Part shown: positions 1 to 7,829 of the stretch, in pieces
Layout of the letters: the number at the start of each line of letters is the position of its first letter
How positions within the stretch are numbered: the stretch's first letter is position 1
DNA from: a virus
DNA: 44,775 bases
Reading direction: 5' to 3' (one strand)
Virus record (IMG/VR): IMGVR_UViG_3300010391_000068
Span: 1-44,775 of that record
Program-made: the position numbers and the translations under genes
The notes under the pieces: generated by a model
Databases searched by the model: none
What the model was told of the DNA's origin: nothing
Seen by the model: the letters and a program-made list of their open reading frames with translations, nothing else

Positions 1-56
1 ATATTGACATCCGGCGACGTTATGATGCTGCCGCTGACAACCCAAGGCGACGTGCC
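1..56 (-). other. In-frame continuation past the amber stop of the 57-401 gene
   Basis: Past the TAG at 57-59 the same frame stays open to the window edge. It reads GTSPWVVSGSIITSPDVN, a close copy of the GTSPWIVAGTVT segment just before the stop. At DNA level the first copy begins with CAG and the second with TAG, one C-to-T change apart. The frame is therefore probably the remainder of a longer repeat-bearing virion protein, either truncated by mutation or reached by readthrough. How far it extends cannot be seen. Confidence 0.5.
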
Positions 57-401
57 CTAGTCTGCAGTTACCGTGCCGGCGACAATCCATGGGGACGTTC
101 CCTGGTTGACGATCACTTCCGTGCCTGGGATGTCGAGGAACCGTCCCCAGTCGATGTTCAGGCTCTTATTGCTGCTGTCCTTCGCGAATTCAACGCTGTA
201 GCCCTGGCTGTCCAGATATATGCGCAGATTTGACACGTCCTCTGCGGTGAATAGCGAACAATCAACCGTAACATTGAATTCTCCCGCCGCAGTCGCGGTC
301 GTTATGGCCCCGTTGACTAGCGTCAACAGTCCGAACGGGACGCTGAATGCGGCCTGAGCCGCCGATTGGGTGGCCAGATATGTGGGTACAGGACCAGCCA
401 C
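57..401 (-). CDS. Beta-rich virion protein, ends at an amber codon inside a repeat
   Basis: A 114-residue protein starting at GTG 401-399, whose start overlaps the TAG of the endonuclease upstream (TAGTG); an AGAGG Shine-Dalgarno lies a few bases before it. It is rich in T, S, V, G and A, without membrane segments. NQGTSPW-type linkers like the one at its C-terminus are common in phage decoration and fibre proteins. The gene lies late in the TerL-portal-fibre operon, so a virion role is inferred. Homologous repeat sequence continues in frame past the stop, so the true product may be longer. No specific function is recognised. Confidence 0.6.
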   Translation of the reverse strand: MAGPVPTYLATQSAAQAAFSVPFGLLTLVNGAITTATAAGEFNVTVDCSLFTAEDVSNLRIYLDSQGYSVEFAKDSSNKSLNIDWGRFLDIPGTEVIVNQGTSPWIVAGTVTAD

Positions 402-802
402 TAGAACCTCTTTGACAAATAATTTATGGCATTCTGTAGTATGTCTACACTATCTTTGGCATTTCCCAACAAATGATTACAACTTTGACATAAAATCCCA
501 CGGAAAATTTTTGTTACGTGATCGTGATCCGCGCGGAGACTACGACTAAGCTCTGTTTGGTGGAGAGTACAAACTTTGCAACAACCTCCTTGAATCTGAT
601 ACTCGCGATCATAGTCAATAGGTGTAAATACAGACCCATCTGCTTTTATAACTCCTAATTTCTTCCACTTCTTGCTTTTATTTCTGGTGTTATCACAAGC
701 ACGACAAGCGCCATTTTGTGAACGCCTAGTTATAGTCTTATCGTGTCCCCGGAGACAAAAACGGCTGCGTTCTCCATTTTTCACTCCGAGTGATCTGCCC
801 AT
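401..802 (-). CDS. HNH homing endonuclease, recombination endonuclease VII type
   Basis: A 133-residue protein of the endonuclease VII/HNH family, a metal-dependent DNA-cleaving enzyme. A CxxC pair (CRAC) lies near residues 33-36, a second (CKVC) near 75-78, then RADHDH carrying the catalytic His, then GILCQSCNHLLGNAKDS, the family signature. The gene sits alone between two virion genes and is visibly more AT-rich than they are, as expected of a free-standing homing endonuclease acquired by transfer. The ATG at 802 has GGAG upstream at slightly long spacing. The TAG stop overlaps the GTG of the next gene. Confidence 0.85.
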   Translation of the reverse strand: MGRSLGVKNGERSRFCLRGHDKTITRRSQNGACRACDNTRNKSKKWKKLGVIKADGSVFTPIDYDREYQIQGGCCKVCTLHQTELSRSLRADHDHVTKIFRGILCQSCNHLLGNAKDSVDILQNAINYLSKRF

Positions 803-824
803 TGGTTATCGTCTCCTCTTTATG

Positions 825-2048
825 TTATACGGAAGTTACAGTTTCCCATGTCGTCCCGTTGTAGAATGACAGCTTCTGTAGAGTCGAGTCATAGACGGTT
901 AAGCCTTCAGCCGGAGAACTAATCGCATTTTTATCCGTCGTAGACATTCTCGGTGGCAGGAAGCCTTGAGTTGTAGATTGAACGTCAAGTGCGGCACTTG
1001 GGTCGGGTGTTCCATTTATCCCCACACTTGCGTTTGCAACCACTTCACCCACAGTTGACCATACAACGACTGCAGTTCCGGCGGGATCGATTAATTGCCG
1101 ATTTCCGCCATCCATAATTAGAAATCCACTGGCGTCTACTACCTGTCGTGCATTCCAGTCAAGCGCTTGTAAACCCGCACTGTCGAATAGTTGTTTGGAC
1201 TCCCAGTTAAGGACTATTGTGCCCGTAGAATCGAATAGCTGTTTGGACTCCCAGTTAAGGACTATTGTGCCCGTAGAATCGAATAGCTGCCGATAATCCC
1301 ATTTTAACGCGATACCTGTGGAACTATCATAGAGGATATTAGAGGCAAAATCACCTACTTTCACACCGATATTATTGTACAAGAAACGATTCTGCCAGTC
1401 AATCGATGGGAAGGTCGCAGTATCGTTTAATACTTGGGTATTCCAATCCACAACTTTAACTGCTCCACTTGGGTCATATAAAGCCCGACTATTCCAGTCG
1501 GCTGATAGAACTGCGGAGGTATCATCTAGTGCCCTAGTGTCCCATTCGACCGCCAATACATTTGAGTTGTCAACTAACGTTCGATTTGTAACGTTAATTG
1601 CTAGGCTACTAGCTAAGGTATCAACCTGTGAAGTTTTTATTACTGCATCTACATATAAGTTCGTTCCGTCCCACGTTAGATTAGGCGATGCCCCGAAGGC
1701 TCCGCTATTGTTATACTGAATTTCTGTATCACTACCTGCGGGAGCGGTACCGCTTCCGGATGCGGCAGCAGTGAGACGGCCTTGAGCGTCCACGGTTATA
1801 TTCGCGTTCGTGTAGGCGCCTGGCGTGACGGCGGTATCTGCTAACGATAGCGTACGATCCGTGGTTAGGTTGCCGCCGCCCAGAATAGGCGCGGTCGTGT
1901 TGATCTGCCTTGTCACGGGCACCTGCGTGGGATCGACATTGGTGAGCGTCAGTTCCGTCCACTGGGGACTTCCGCCGCCGAAGCCTTCCAGCTCGCCGGA
2001 AATTTGGTTGTATCTCAGTATATTTATGCTCTGGTCGTTGTCTGCCAT
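825..2048 (-). CDS. Repeat-containing tail fibre or fibrous virion protein
   Basis: A 407-residue protein. The N-terminal part (about 1-110) has TAPILGGGNLTTDRTLSL and an NITVDAQGRLTAA stretch, both common in phage fibres. Residues about 140-345 are a tandem array with period near 16-20 residues of the type LxDSTGxxxLxWxxRQ, expected to form an elongated beta fibre. The C-terminus (GFLPPRMSTTDKNAIS, then LTVYDSTLQKLSFYNGTTW) is a tip module found in many phage fibres. Two neighbouring repeats are nearly identical in DNA. The start has AAGGAG upstream; the gene follows the portal and a small beta-rich gene. Host-receptor binding or capsid decoration is inferred. Confidence 0.75.
   Translation of the reverse strand: MADNDQSINILRYNQISGELEGFGGGSPQWTELTLTNVDPTQVPVTRQINTTAPILGGGNLTTDRTLSLADTAVTPGAYTNANITVDAQGRLTAAASGSGTAPAGSDTEIQYNNSGAFGASPNLTWDGTNLYVDAVIKTSQVDTLASSLAINVTNRTLVDNSNVLAVEWDTRALDDTSAVLSADWNSRALYDPSGAVKVVDWNTQVLNDTATFPSIDWQNRFLYNNIGVKVGDFASNILYDSSTGIALKWDYRQLFDSTGTIVLNWESKQLFDSTGTIVLNWESKQLFDSAGLQALDWNARQVVDASGFLIMDGGNRQLIDPAGTAVVVWSTVGEVVANASVGINGTPDPSAALDVQSTTQGFLPPRMSTTDKNAISSPAEGLTVYDSTLQKLSFYNGTTWETVTSV
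1186..1281 (-). repeat. Recent 48-bp tandem duplication in the fibre gene
   Basis: Units 1186-1233 and 1234-1281 are 48 bp each and differ at one base (T/C at the sixth position). Each encodes the 16 residues DSTGTIVLNWESKQLF. Neighbouring repeats are much more divergent, so this pair reflects a recent unit duplication. Confidence 0.9.
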
Positions 2049-2074
2049 TTTAGTTCTCCTTGGTTAATGTGGTC

Positions 2075-2452
2075 CTAGCTGTTCGTTACGCTTGGGGACG
2101 GAACGACATAGGCATTGCTCCAGGCGGTGTTGTTTCTTGCGTTTATCGTGACGGTAAAAGTCATTCCGAAAGTCGTGGCCGTATATAGAATCTTGTAGTA
2201 GCGACTGATTGGGCTGAGATGCCATATGGTCGTGCCGCTCATTGTGATGTTCACTGTAAGGCCAGACACAGCGACGAAATTCTGGCCGTCGACGGATTCA
2301 TACACCGCCAGCGTCCCCGTCCCGCCGCCTACCGGCGTGTATGTCGAGGAAATAGAGATTATGTCCACGTCACTTAAATCCAAAACGACACCTGTAGTTG
2401 TGGTCTGGTTTGTCTTGCTCATCACCTGCGAATTGTCTACGATCTGGCTCAT
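2075..2452 (-). CDS. Small beta-rich virion protein
   Basis: A 125-residue protein with alternating hydrophobic and T/S residues throughout (VVLDLSDVDIISIS, GTLAVYESVDG, YYKILYTATTFGMTFTVTI), typical of a single beta-sandwich domain such as head decoration or tail-appendage proteins. It lies between the portal (16 bp upstream) and the fibre (about 26 bp downstream), with an AAGGAG Shine-Dalgarno before the ATG. It has no Cys cluster or membrane segment. Family not recognised; the virion assignment rests on composition and position. Confidence 0.65.
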   Translation of the reverse strand: MSQIVDNSQVMSKTNQTTTTGVVLDLSDVDIISISSTYTPVGGGTGTLAVYESVDGQNFVAVSGLTVNITMSGTTIWHLSPISRYYKILYTATTFGMTFTVTINARNNTAWSNAYVVPSPSVTNS

Positions 2453-2467
2453 GGTTGGGCTCCTTGG

Positions 2468-4555
2468 TTATTTTTTGGGCATTACGGCGTTGCCCATGCT
2501 CGCGGCCGCGTTGGCGACTAGCGGTGGCGTGGCCCTGGGTAAAATTGGCGCGTGCGGCGGCCTTATGGCTCCCTGTGCCTGGGCCAGTGGCGGTGCGTTG
2601 TTCATGATAGATGCGGCCCCGTTGGTCGGCATGGGATTGGGAACCGCCATGGGCGTCGGCTGCTCCTGTGGCGGGGGTGCTTGCACGTTGTTTCCCATCA
2701 GGGCCATCAGACGCGGATCGGTCGGAGACTGTATGCCAGGGAACAGAAAACTGGCGTGAGCCATTATATGTTGCATGGTCGCAGCCATCACCGGATCATC
2801 CGTCTTCTGGCGCAGGGCCGGGTCCATCATTATGACAAAGTGCTGCGATATGTGGTTGGCATGATTGTCCCACGGAGCAGCCACCTGTGGCATGGATCGG
2901 CGAAGCTGCTCGTTCTCTTTAACGATGAGCATGTTCTCGGCCTCCGGCCCCTCCGTCATTGGATCGAGCTGGCCGGTTGTGAGGACCTCGAAATACTGGT
3001 TGGCGTCCTTTACCAGACCTTTCGCCATGAGGTCCTGCGCTATCTGAAGCTTTCCAGCCTCTGATCGCATGGCCGGATTGCCAGCGGACACGATCACGCG
3101 GGAGATGTTCGACAGGTCCGCGCCCGAGAACTCGTCCATGTACGGCTGCTTGCTCTGGCCGGCTATCGTTATCATGCGCTTCGTTGTGGCGAATGACTTC
3201 AGGATGTTGAACAGGCCAGTCGCAGAACGTTCCAGAAAAGATATGTACGCCTGCTGGATGGGGCTGTTGAATACAAGGGCCTGGGCCTGCAAAAACGCCA
3301 TGGCTGTACCCGATTCTACCCCGGTAGGCGGCTGCCCACGCAGGATCGAGGGTAGTCCAGATAGTTTTTCCATCTGAGCCTCAAGCAACCCCAGAAAGTT
3401 GAACACTTCTGCCGGTGTTTTGCACAGCTCTAGGCCGACTGGCACACCGTTCTTCAGGTTTGTCTTTATAAAATTCAAGCCCTCGATCACCTGTTCAGGT
3501 TTTGTCTGTGTAGACTCGTCAATGACTATGTTGGTGATGGCAAAGGCTTGCTGATTGGTCACGATGACGCTGAGCGTCTTGTCGTAGGCATACTGTAGCT
3601 TCACCAGGGAAGTCATCACAGTGCTGCCAAAATTGTTGAACAAGGTCTGGTCCGGCATCATCGGATAAAGCGGAATCTCATCATAGGGAATCGCTGTGTC
3701 GAGTATCCACGTGTCAGAATCGATGTACTGTGTGATGCGCCCGTCCGGGCATGCCGCGGTCTTGCGGTGGATGAACGTGTATACTGGGATCAAGTCGGAG
3801 TTGGAGGTTTGGGCATCCACTATATGGCCGAAACGGAATCGCTGTAGGGTAGTCGGCATGCTGTAGCCCTTGAGCTCGTCCGTCAAATCTGGCCGTTGCG
3901 CTATCAGGTCCCACTTGTTGAGATATTCGCGCACGATATACCAGTCATTGTTCGTGTCCATACGCGTGTAATCGCGAATGACATCCATCGGACCAAGTAC
4001 TGCAAACTGGACATCGCCCTCCTTCACCGGGACTTCCTTACCGGTGGGGTCCTGCATGGTATCGATGATCTCGCCTATATCGGCATTCCATTTCTCAAAT
4101 ATCCAACCTTCGCTGCATACAAGACCGTATGTGAGGCCCATTTTATAGGTGTCTTCCATGCGTTTGACCTTCAGGTAGTAGTTGCTAACGGAGTCGAAGA
4201 TTATGTCCTGCGACAGGCTCTTGTGGTCGTCGTTGATAGCCTCCGGCTGAAAGGACGGGCGTTGATTGGCGATGGTGCTGACCAAACCGGTGACGATGGA
4301 TCGAAAGATGTTTGACTCGATGAGTTTGTATTGTCCTCGGTCGCCGCCAAAGCGGATGCCGATCTTCAGCTCGGAACGCATCCACATCTCCCAGTTGGTG
4401 CGCCACACAGTCAGTTTGCCGGTGCGGAGCACATAGTCCTGGTAGTCGTTTACCCGGCGCTCGCATTCTTGTAGTAGGTCTTCCACCGGCAAGGTAGCGA
4501 AATACTGGTCTGGTTCGCCGCCAAACGTCTTTGAATTCATCGATCCTGACGCCAT
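2468..4555 (-). CDS. Portal protein (P22-like)
   Basis: A 695-residue protein forming the dodecameric ring through which DNA enters and leaves the head. The length and an N-terminal half with RTNWEMWMRSELKIGIRFGG and IESNIFRSIVTGLVSTIANQ match the P22-like portals of short-tailed phages. About 120 Pro/Ala/Met/Gln-rich C-terminal residues probably form a barrel or disordered extension. It follows TerL, separated only by a 53-codon gene whose TAA overlaps this ATG (TAATG). A GGAG Shine-Dalgarno lies 7-10 bases upstream. The TerL-portal order is the usual one for phage packaging modules. Confidence 0.88.
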   Translation of the reverse strand: MASGSMNSKTFGGEPDQYFATLPVEDLLQECERRVNDYQDYVLRTGKLTVWRTNWEMWMRSELKIGIRFGGDRGQYKLIESNIFRSIVTGLVSTIANQRPSFQPEAINDDHKSLSQDIIFDSVSNYYLKVKRMEDTYKMGLTYGLVCSEGWIFEKWNADIGEIIDTMQDPTGKEVPVKEGDVQFAVLGPMDVIRDYTRMDTNNDWYIVREYLNKWDLIAQRPDLTDELKGYSMPTTLQRFRFGHIVDAQTSNSDLIPVYTFIHRKTAACPDGRITQYIDSDTWILDTAIPYDEIPLYPMMPDQTLFNNFGSTVMTSLVKLQYAYDKTLSVIVTNQQAFAITNIVIDESTQTKPEQVIEGLNFIKTNLKNGVPVGLELCKTPAEVFNFLGLLEAQMEKLSGLPSILRGQPPTGVESGTAMAFLQAQALVFNSPIQQAYISFLERSATGLFNILKSFATTKRMITIAGQSKQPYMDEFSGADLSNISRVIVSAGNPAMRSEAGKLQIAQDLMAKGLVKDANQYFEVLTTGQLDPMTEGPEAENMLIVKENEQLRRSMPQVAAPWDNHANHISQHFVIMMDPALRQKTDDPVMAATMQHIMAHASFLFPGIQSPTDPRLMALMGNNVQAPPPQEQPTPMAVPNPMPTNGAASIMNNAPPLAQAQGAIRPPHAPILPRATPPLVANAAASMGNAVMPKK

Positions 4556-4716
4556 TATCTGTCTCCGTTCTCTTGTTGTTTAAATTCGATCACAATCCTG
4601 CTGTAGATTCGCCTGCAGCAGTCCTTGCACCCGTCGATATGGTGCAGGAACGCGGCAAAGTCCTTCGCCGTGTGGTCGCCACGCTTAACCTTCTCACAAT
4701 AGGGATTGTCAGTCAT
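4555..4716 (-). CDS. Small Cys/His protein between terminase and portal
   Basis: A 53-residue frame from the ATG at 4716 (overlapping the TerL stop) to the TAA overlapping the portal start. It has a CEKV Cys near the N-terminus and an FLHHIDGCKDCC segment near residues 24-35, an HxxxCxxC arrangement like small zinc-binding anti-sigma-type domains. It fills the whole gap between two essential genes and overlaps both, which supports its being real. No function is recognised. Confidence 0.65.
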   Translation of the reverse strand: MTDNPYCEKVKRGDHTAKDFAAFLHHIDGCKDCCRRIYSRIVIEFKQQENGDR

Positions 4717-6181
4717 AGCTGTCATCGTGCTCTTTCATGTTGAACTCTTGGCCCATGGCGGCGTCCATCCCCGCGCCAATTATCTCTGCTGTCTTCGCTT
4801 TGTCGCCCTCCAACAGTTTCTTTGGGATAAAAGTGTTCTCCTCATTGTGCCGAAATGCCGGCGGGAGAGGATTAGTAAGCATATCCACGCTCCGCACGAG
4901 GTACATCAGCATCGCGAAGCCATCGTAGTGACCATACGTCTTCGAACGCGAGAACTCTTTGCCTCGTGCCCCGCCCTTCGTCTTTGTCCATACACCGTTC
5001 TTTAAGCAACCGAGGGTCTGCACGCACTTTGGGCTGACGATCACGCGCCCTTCTTTTACGAGCTCGCGAACGTCGGACACCATCACGTCCAAATAGGTCT
5101 TGCTCTCCACCGGCGAGAAATAGAGGTGGTGCCGCAGGTTGAAGTCCTGCAGGAGTGACGGCGTGTTGTTGTCCGCGATCCGCTTCCTGATCTCTGCGTT
5201 CTCGAACACTTCCTTCTCTTTCTCTATGATTCGTTGCGCCAGCAGGTCCGTGGTCTGCTCCGGGCTCTTCATGCACACCTCGTCCCTGATGACTATGGTC
5301 GGCTTGCCGGCCGTCCATTCCACGGAGGCAAAACCGCATACGGAGTTGTCCGTCCATCCCTGGTCCAGGGCGTCGTACTTGAACCAAAACTTGAAATTGT
5401 CGGTCTTCGGCACCTCTTTTTCGTACTCCGACTTCCATTCCGGGCACAGCTGGAAGTCGGTGTCGATAACGAACTCGCAGAAGTATTCGCGCCTGACCTT
5501 ATGGGAGCCTATGCCCCCGAGATCCTTTATGAACTTCTCCTGCCGCTCCAGCGGGTAGTGGCTGTCGCGGATGGTGAGCTTCATGTATGCGCCGTCGATC
5601 TCGGCCTGGTCACAATACGCCTTGAAGGCGTGGTCCGGCGTAACCGGCGGCGTCGAGAGCAGGAGCATGTTGCCGTTACGCGGTATCAGCGTCGACACCA
5701 GCGCGCCGTCGACTATCTCGTCCAGGTTGGCGGAAAAGCCGGCCTCGTCTAAGATAACAAGATCAAAGGCATACATCCTCAAGTTATTGTAGGACGTGCC
5801 TACGCCCTTGCCCACGCCCCGAAAAAGAATCTTTGAGCCGTTTGGGAATACGAGCTGGGTGCGTCTAAGCTTTGGCTTCAGATGTTCCGGGCATGTGGCG
5901 AACACCACGTCGTATAGCTGCTTCACGTACTCCTGCACGTCGTCCACCGTGGGCGCGATGAAGGCCACGAGGGCCTTCGGCGTGGCTATGCACGCCTCCG
6001 CGCCGAGAAACAGCCCCAGCACGCTCTTGCCTATCTTGCGGCTGCAGTTGACGACGAACTTGGAGTTCCTGCCAGTGCTTATCTTGAACGCGTCGTATAT
6101 CTTGCGTTGTGACGGGTTGAGGTGGACATACAGCCGCCCCACCTGCCAGGAAGCCTCAATGGCTTTCTCGGCATCCGTCAC
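4709..6181 (-). CDS. Terminase large subunit (packaging ATPase and nuclease)
   Basis: A 490-residue motor that drives DNA into the prohead and cuts the concatemer. The Walker A-like motif CSRKIGKS is at residues 46-53, Walker B LVILDEAGF at 141-149 with catalytic Glu146, and the coupling motif LLLSTPP at about 173-179. The C-terminal RNase H-fold nuclease begins near YDALDQGWTDNS (acidic residues 270 and 273). The chosen GTG directly follows the upstream gene's TAG (TAGGTG) in the same frame and lacks a good Shine-Dalgarno, so reinitiation or another start is possible. The portal follows downstream. Confidence 0.93.
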   Translation of the reverse strand: MTDAEKAIEASWQVGRLYVHLNPSQRKIYDAFKISTGRNSKFVVNCSRKIGKSVLGLFLGAEACIATPKALVAFIAPTVDDVQEYVKQLYDVVFATCPEHLKPKLRRTQLVFPNGSKILFRGVGKGVGTSYNNLRMYAFDLVILDEAGFSANLDEIVDGALVSTLIPRNGNMLLLSTPPVTPDHAFKAYCDQAEIDGAYMKLTIRDSHYPLERQEKFIKDLGGIGSHKVRREYFCEFVIDTDFQLCPEWKSEYEKEVPKTDNFKFWFKYDALDQGWTDNSVCGFASVEWTAGKPTIVIRDEVCMKSPEQTTDLLAQRIIEKEKEVFENAEIRKRIADNNTPSLLQDFNLRHHLYFSPVESKTYLDVMVSDVRELVKEGRVIVSPKCVQTLGCLKNGVWTKTKGGARGKEFSRSKTYGHYDGFAMLMYLVRSVDMLTNPLPPAFRHNEENTFIPKKLLEGDKAKTAEIIGAGMDAAMGQEFNMKEHDDSYD

Positions 6182-6532
6182 CTAGGCTTTTGGCGCATCT
6201 GCTGAGCCGTGCTCGTCCGACATTGATGCCGGCGTAGCGCCCTTGCTGGCCATCGCGTCGTCTACGGCATTCTTCGCGGCCTCTACGTCCACGCTACTCA
6301 GCCTCGCCTTCTCCTCGGCCCGGATGATCCCAGTCAAGTTCTCGGCCCGCAACTTGAAGTCCCCGTGCTGGAAGGCCAGGAAGTTCAACACTTCCGCCAC
6401 TTTCATGCCCATGTGCCCCGGGTATTGCGCCTGCGCCACGTAGTCGTGCGCCCTTGCGAAGAGGTCGCGTACGGCCTCTATGTTCTTTAGCGTGCCCGGA
6501 TTGTCTGTCTGCTTTGCCTGATTGTCGCTCAT
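6182..6532 (-). CDS. Unknown helical protein directly upstream of TerL
   Basis: A 116-residue, charged, mostly helical protein (EAVRDLFARAHDYVAQAQYP, MKVAEVLNFLAFQHGDFKLR) with a polar C-terminal tail. It starts at ATG 6532 after a GGGGGA Shine-Dalgarno and ends in TAG immediately before and in frame with the TerL GTG, so translation of the two is likely coupled. The position fits a small terminase subunit or packaging accessory, but no helix-turn-helix is evident and the family is not recognised. Confidence 0.65.
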   Translation of the reverse strand: MSDNQAKQTDNPGTLKNIEAVRDLFARAHDYVAQAQYPGHMGMKVAEVLNFLAFQHGDFKLRAENLTGIIRAEEKARLSSVDVEAAKNAVDDAMASKGATPASMSDEHGSADAPKA

Positions 6533-6676
6533 GTTCGTTGTCCCCCGATTATTTAGGATATGGCCCAGTTATCCGGACCTTACTGCGGTTTACGGCTAAA
6601 ATCGTGTTCCCGTCCGGGAAGATTACGGTGTTTCGTCCCGAATGCTCCCGATCGGGCGTGCTTCAACGTCGGTGGT

Positions 6677-6910
6677 TCACTTCTCGGCCGAAACATCCAT
6701 TATGACTATCCTTTTCGGCGGATAAATGAACCATATCCCCGTAAGGGTATATTCTATACCCATACCGTCGCTCGTTGGAAACCGCCACCCCCGCAGTGTT
6801 ACGTTAGAAACTACAGTAGCTACTGTAGACAGTCGTCCAGAACCTCTCGATAGCTGAACTGGCAACCCACGGGGCACACATACACCATCCGTACGGCTGA
6901 CGGTGTCCAT
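6677..6910 (-). CDS. Doubtful 77-residue open frame
   Basis: This frame has a plausible strand-rich C-terminus (TLTGIWFIYPPKRIVIMD), but its ATG has GGGAG only one base upstream. It covers three of the strongest palindromes of the region, and over 100 bp separate it from either neighbour in an otherwise tightly packed operon. No family is recognised. It may be chance coding across a structured element. Confidence 0.25.
   Translation of the reverse strand: MDTVSRTDGVCVPRGLPVQLSRGSGRLSTVATVVSNVTLRGWRFPTSDGMGIEYTLTGIWFIYPPKRIVIMDVSAEK
6745..6761. repeat. Perfect 7-bp hairpin with 3-base loop
   Basis: GGGTATA, loop TTC, TATACCC. It is not followed by a T-run in either direction, so terminator function is unlikely. 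Confidence 0.8.
6811..6828. repeat. Perfect 18-bp palindrome
   Basis: CTACAGTAGCTACTGTAG equals its own reverse complement over all 18 bases. With no spacer it is a better candidate for a dimeric protein-binding or cutting site than for an RNA hairpin. About 0.2 such palindromes are expected by chance in a sequence this long with even base composition. Confidence 0.9.
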
Positions 6911-6919
6911 CTCCCGTGG
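6867..6919. repeat. Three nested inverted repeats sharing one centre
   Basis: CCACGGG (6867-6873) pairs with CCCGTGG (6913-6919), ACACC (6882-6886) with GGTGT (6902-6906), and CCGTACGG (6889-6896) is a palindrome. All three are centred within about 1.5 bases of 6893. Together they could fold into one interrupted hairpin of 53 nt, or extrude as a DNA cruciform. Confidence 0.75.
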
Positions 6920-7028
6920 TGAGCTATACAGTTCCTGAGATTCTCTGTGTGGGTGGTATGCGTTGAAGCATGCGGCTCATAAGCGGTATTTCTATATACT
7001 GATGAGTCCCTGGTATCCATATACACCA

Positions 7029-7268
7029 CTATTCGGCCATTCCCAAGCTGTAAGTCCCGCTTTCACGTTGGCACCAGTATTCCCCACGCAGGTCCGGGTC
7101 ATCCGCCGGCCTGAGCCAGTGATCAAGTATCTCTTGACCGCACGTCGCGCACTTGCGCCCGGTGAAGCGGAGCACGCCCCTTGGGTTGAAGTCCCTGAGC
7201 AGCATGGGCCCGCTTTCTAAGAGGAGCTGCGGGTCGGTGTTCGGGCTCGAACTAGTCGACTCGCTCAT
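7029..7268 (-). CDS. Small zinc-ribbon-like protein
   Basis: A 79-residue protein with one CATC knuckle (KCATCGQEI) near residue 40 and a single Cys near residue 65 (YWCQRE), suggesting a weak or incomplete zinc site. The ATG at 7268 has AGAGGA upstream and overlaps the end of the preceding gene by 17 bp. It is the last gene before the palindromic gap. Function not recognised. Confidence 0.6.
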   Translation of the reverse strand: MSESTSSSPNTDPQLLLESGPMLLRDFNPRGVLRFTGRKCATCGQEILDHWLRPADDPDLRGEYWCQRESGTYSLGMAE

Positions 7269-7434
7269 AGGTCCTCTCGAATATGTCCGGCTTGCACGGG
7301 TACCGCTCGCCGGCTACCCCCGTGATTATCCAGTCGCCCACATCGGCCCGCATCACACCCTCGAGCGTGGATATCATCGTGACCCGATCGGCCACGCTGG
7401 CGTCCACCACTATTGGTCTCTTGCGAAATCTCAT
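7252..7434 (-). CDS. Conserved phage protein of the RFRKRPIVV...YPCKPDIFE type
   Basis: A 60-residue protein. The start ([12 protein letters not shown]) and end ([20 protein letters not shown] followed by ERTYE) match a small protein found in a great many phages of proteobacteria, usually about 80-100 residues, so this copy is short in the middle. Its biochemical role is unknown. A GGAAGG Shine-Dalgarno precedes the start, which overlaps the upstream stop (ATGA), so it belongs to the same operon as 7431-7829. Confidence 0.8.
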   Translation of the reverse strand: MRFRKRPIVVDASVADRVTMISTLEGVMRADVGDWIITGVAGERYPCKPDIFERTYERVD

Positions 7435-7829
7435 GCCTTCCTTTCCATCACGTGCTCTATAAAGCGATTCTGCACCGTCACGCGCGTTCTGCGCCTGGGC
7501 AGCCTGCCTACCATCCGGCGCACTGCGTCGTTGTCCGCCGGCTCCGCAGCCCCTACCCTCAATCTGCCGGGCGGCATTGGCGCTAGGAAGTCGTGGTCCA
7601 GATCTAGCGCACCAGGCTCCCCGCCCAGCGACAGAAACGTCAAGTCAAGCGGCAGCGAGTCCAACGAGCAGCCGACCAAGCGGAATGTCCCCTTGCTATT
7701 CACGATGCCATACATGTACAGCTCGCCCACGTTGTGTCCATTGGCGTCGCGGTAGCGACGCACCACGACTAGGTGAACGAGCGAGCGACAGAACAGCCCA
7801 CGCACAAAATTGAACAGACGGCTTAGCAT
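7431..7829 (-). CDS. Unknown protein, Arg-rich at the C-terminus
   Basis: A 132-residue protein with an amphipathic N-terminus ([20 protein letters not shown]), a strand-rich centre ([20 protein letters not shown]) and a basic C-terminus ([19 protein letters not shown]). It starts immediately after the TAG of the upstream gene with GGGAGG ahead. Not recognised; the operon position suggests a packaging or late-stage accessory role. Confidence 0.6.
   Translation of the reverse strand: MLSRLFNFVRGLFCRSLVHLVVVRRYRDANGHNVGELYMYGIVNSKGTFRLVGCSLDSLPLDLTFLSLGGEPGALDLDHDFLAPMPPGRLRVGAAEPADNDAVRRMVGRLPRRRTRVTVQNRFIEHVMERKA

Larger units (their letters stand above)
6533..7028. other. Palindrome-dense, probably non-coding stretch in the packaging operon
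   Basis: About 496 bp without a convincing gene. It holds many inverted repeats: GGATA/TATCC (6556-6574), TTCCCG-TC-CGGGAA (6607-6620), CCCGATCGGG (6647-6656), a 7-bp stem at 6745-6761, a perfect 18-bp palindrome at 6811-6828, three nested repeats at 6867-6919 and CTCAT/ATGAG (6976-7006). No other gap except the control region is this large. A packaging recognition site, replication origin or large structured RNA are the obvious candidates; none is proven. A 77-codon minus-strand frame (6677-6910) crosses part of it. Confidence 0.6.

Noticed and set aside
6999-7012. Hammerhead ribozyme core CTGATGAGTCCC
   Set aside because: The required GAAA-type partner does not follow at any suitable distance, and no cleavage-site stem is evident.
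6820-7029. 69-codon minus-strand frame in the palindromic gap
   Set aside because: No SD, low-complexity His/Thr-rich random-like sequence, and overlap with the nested repeats.
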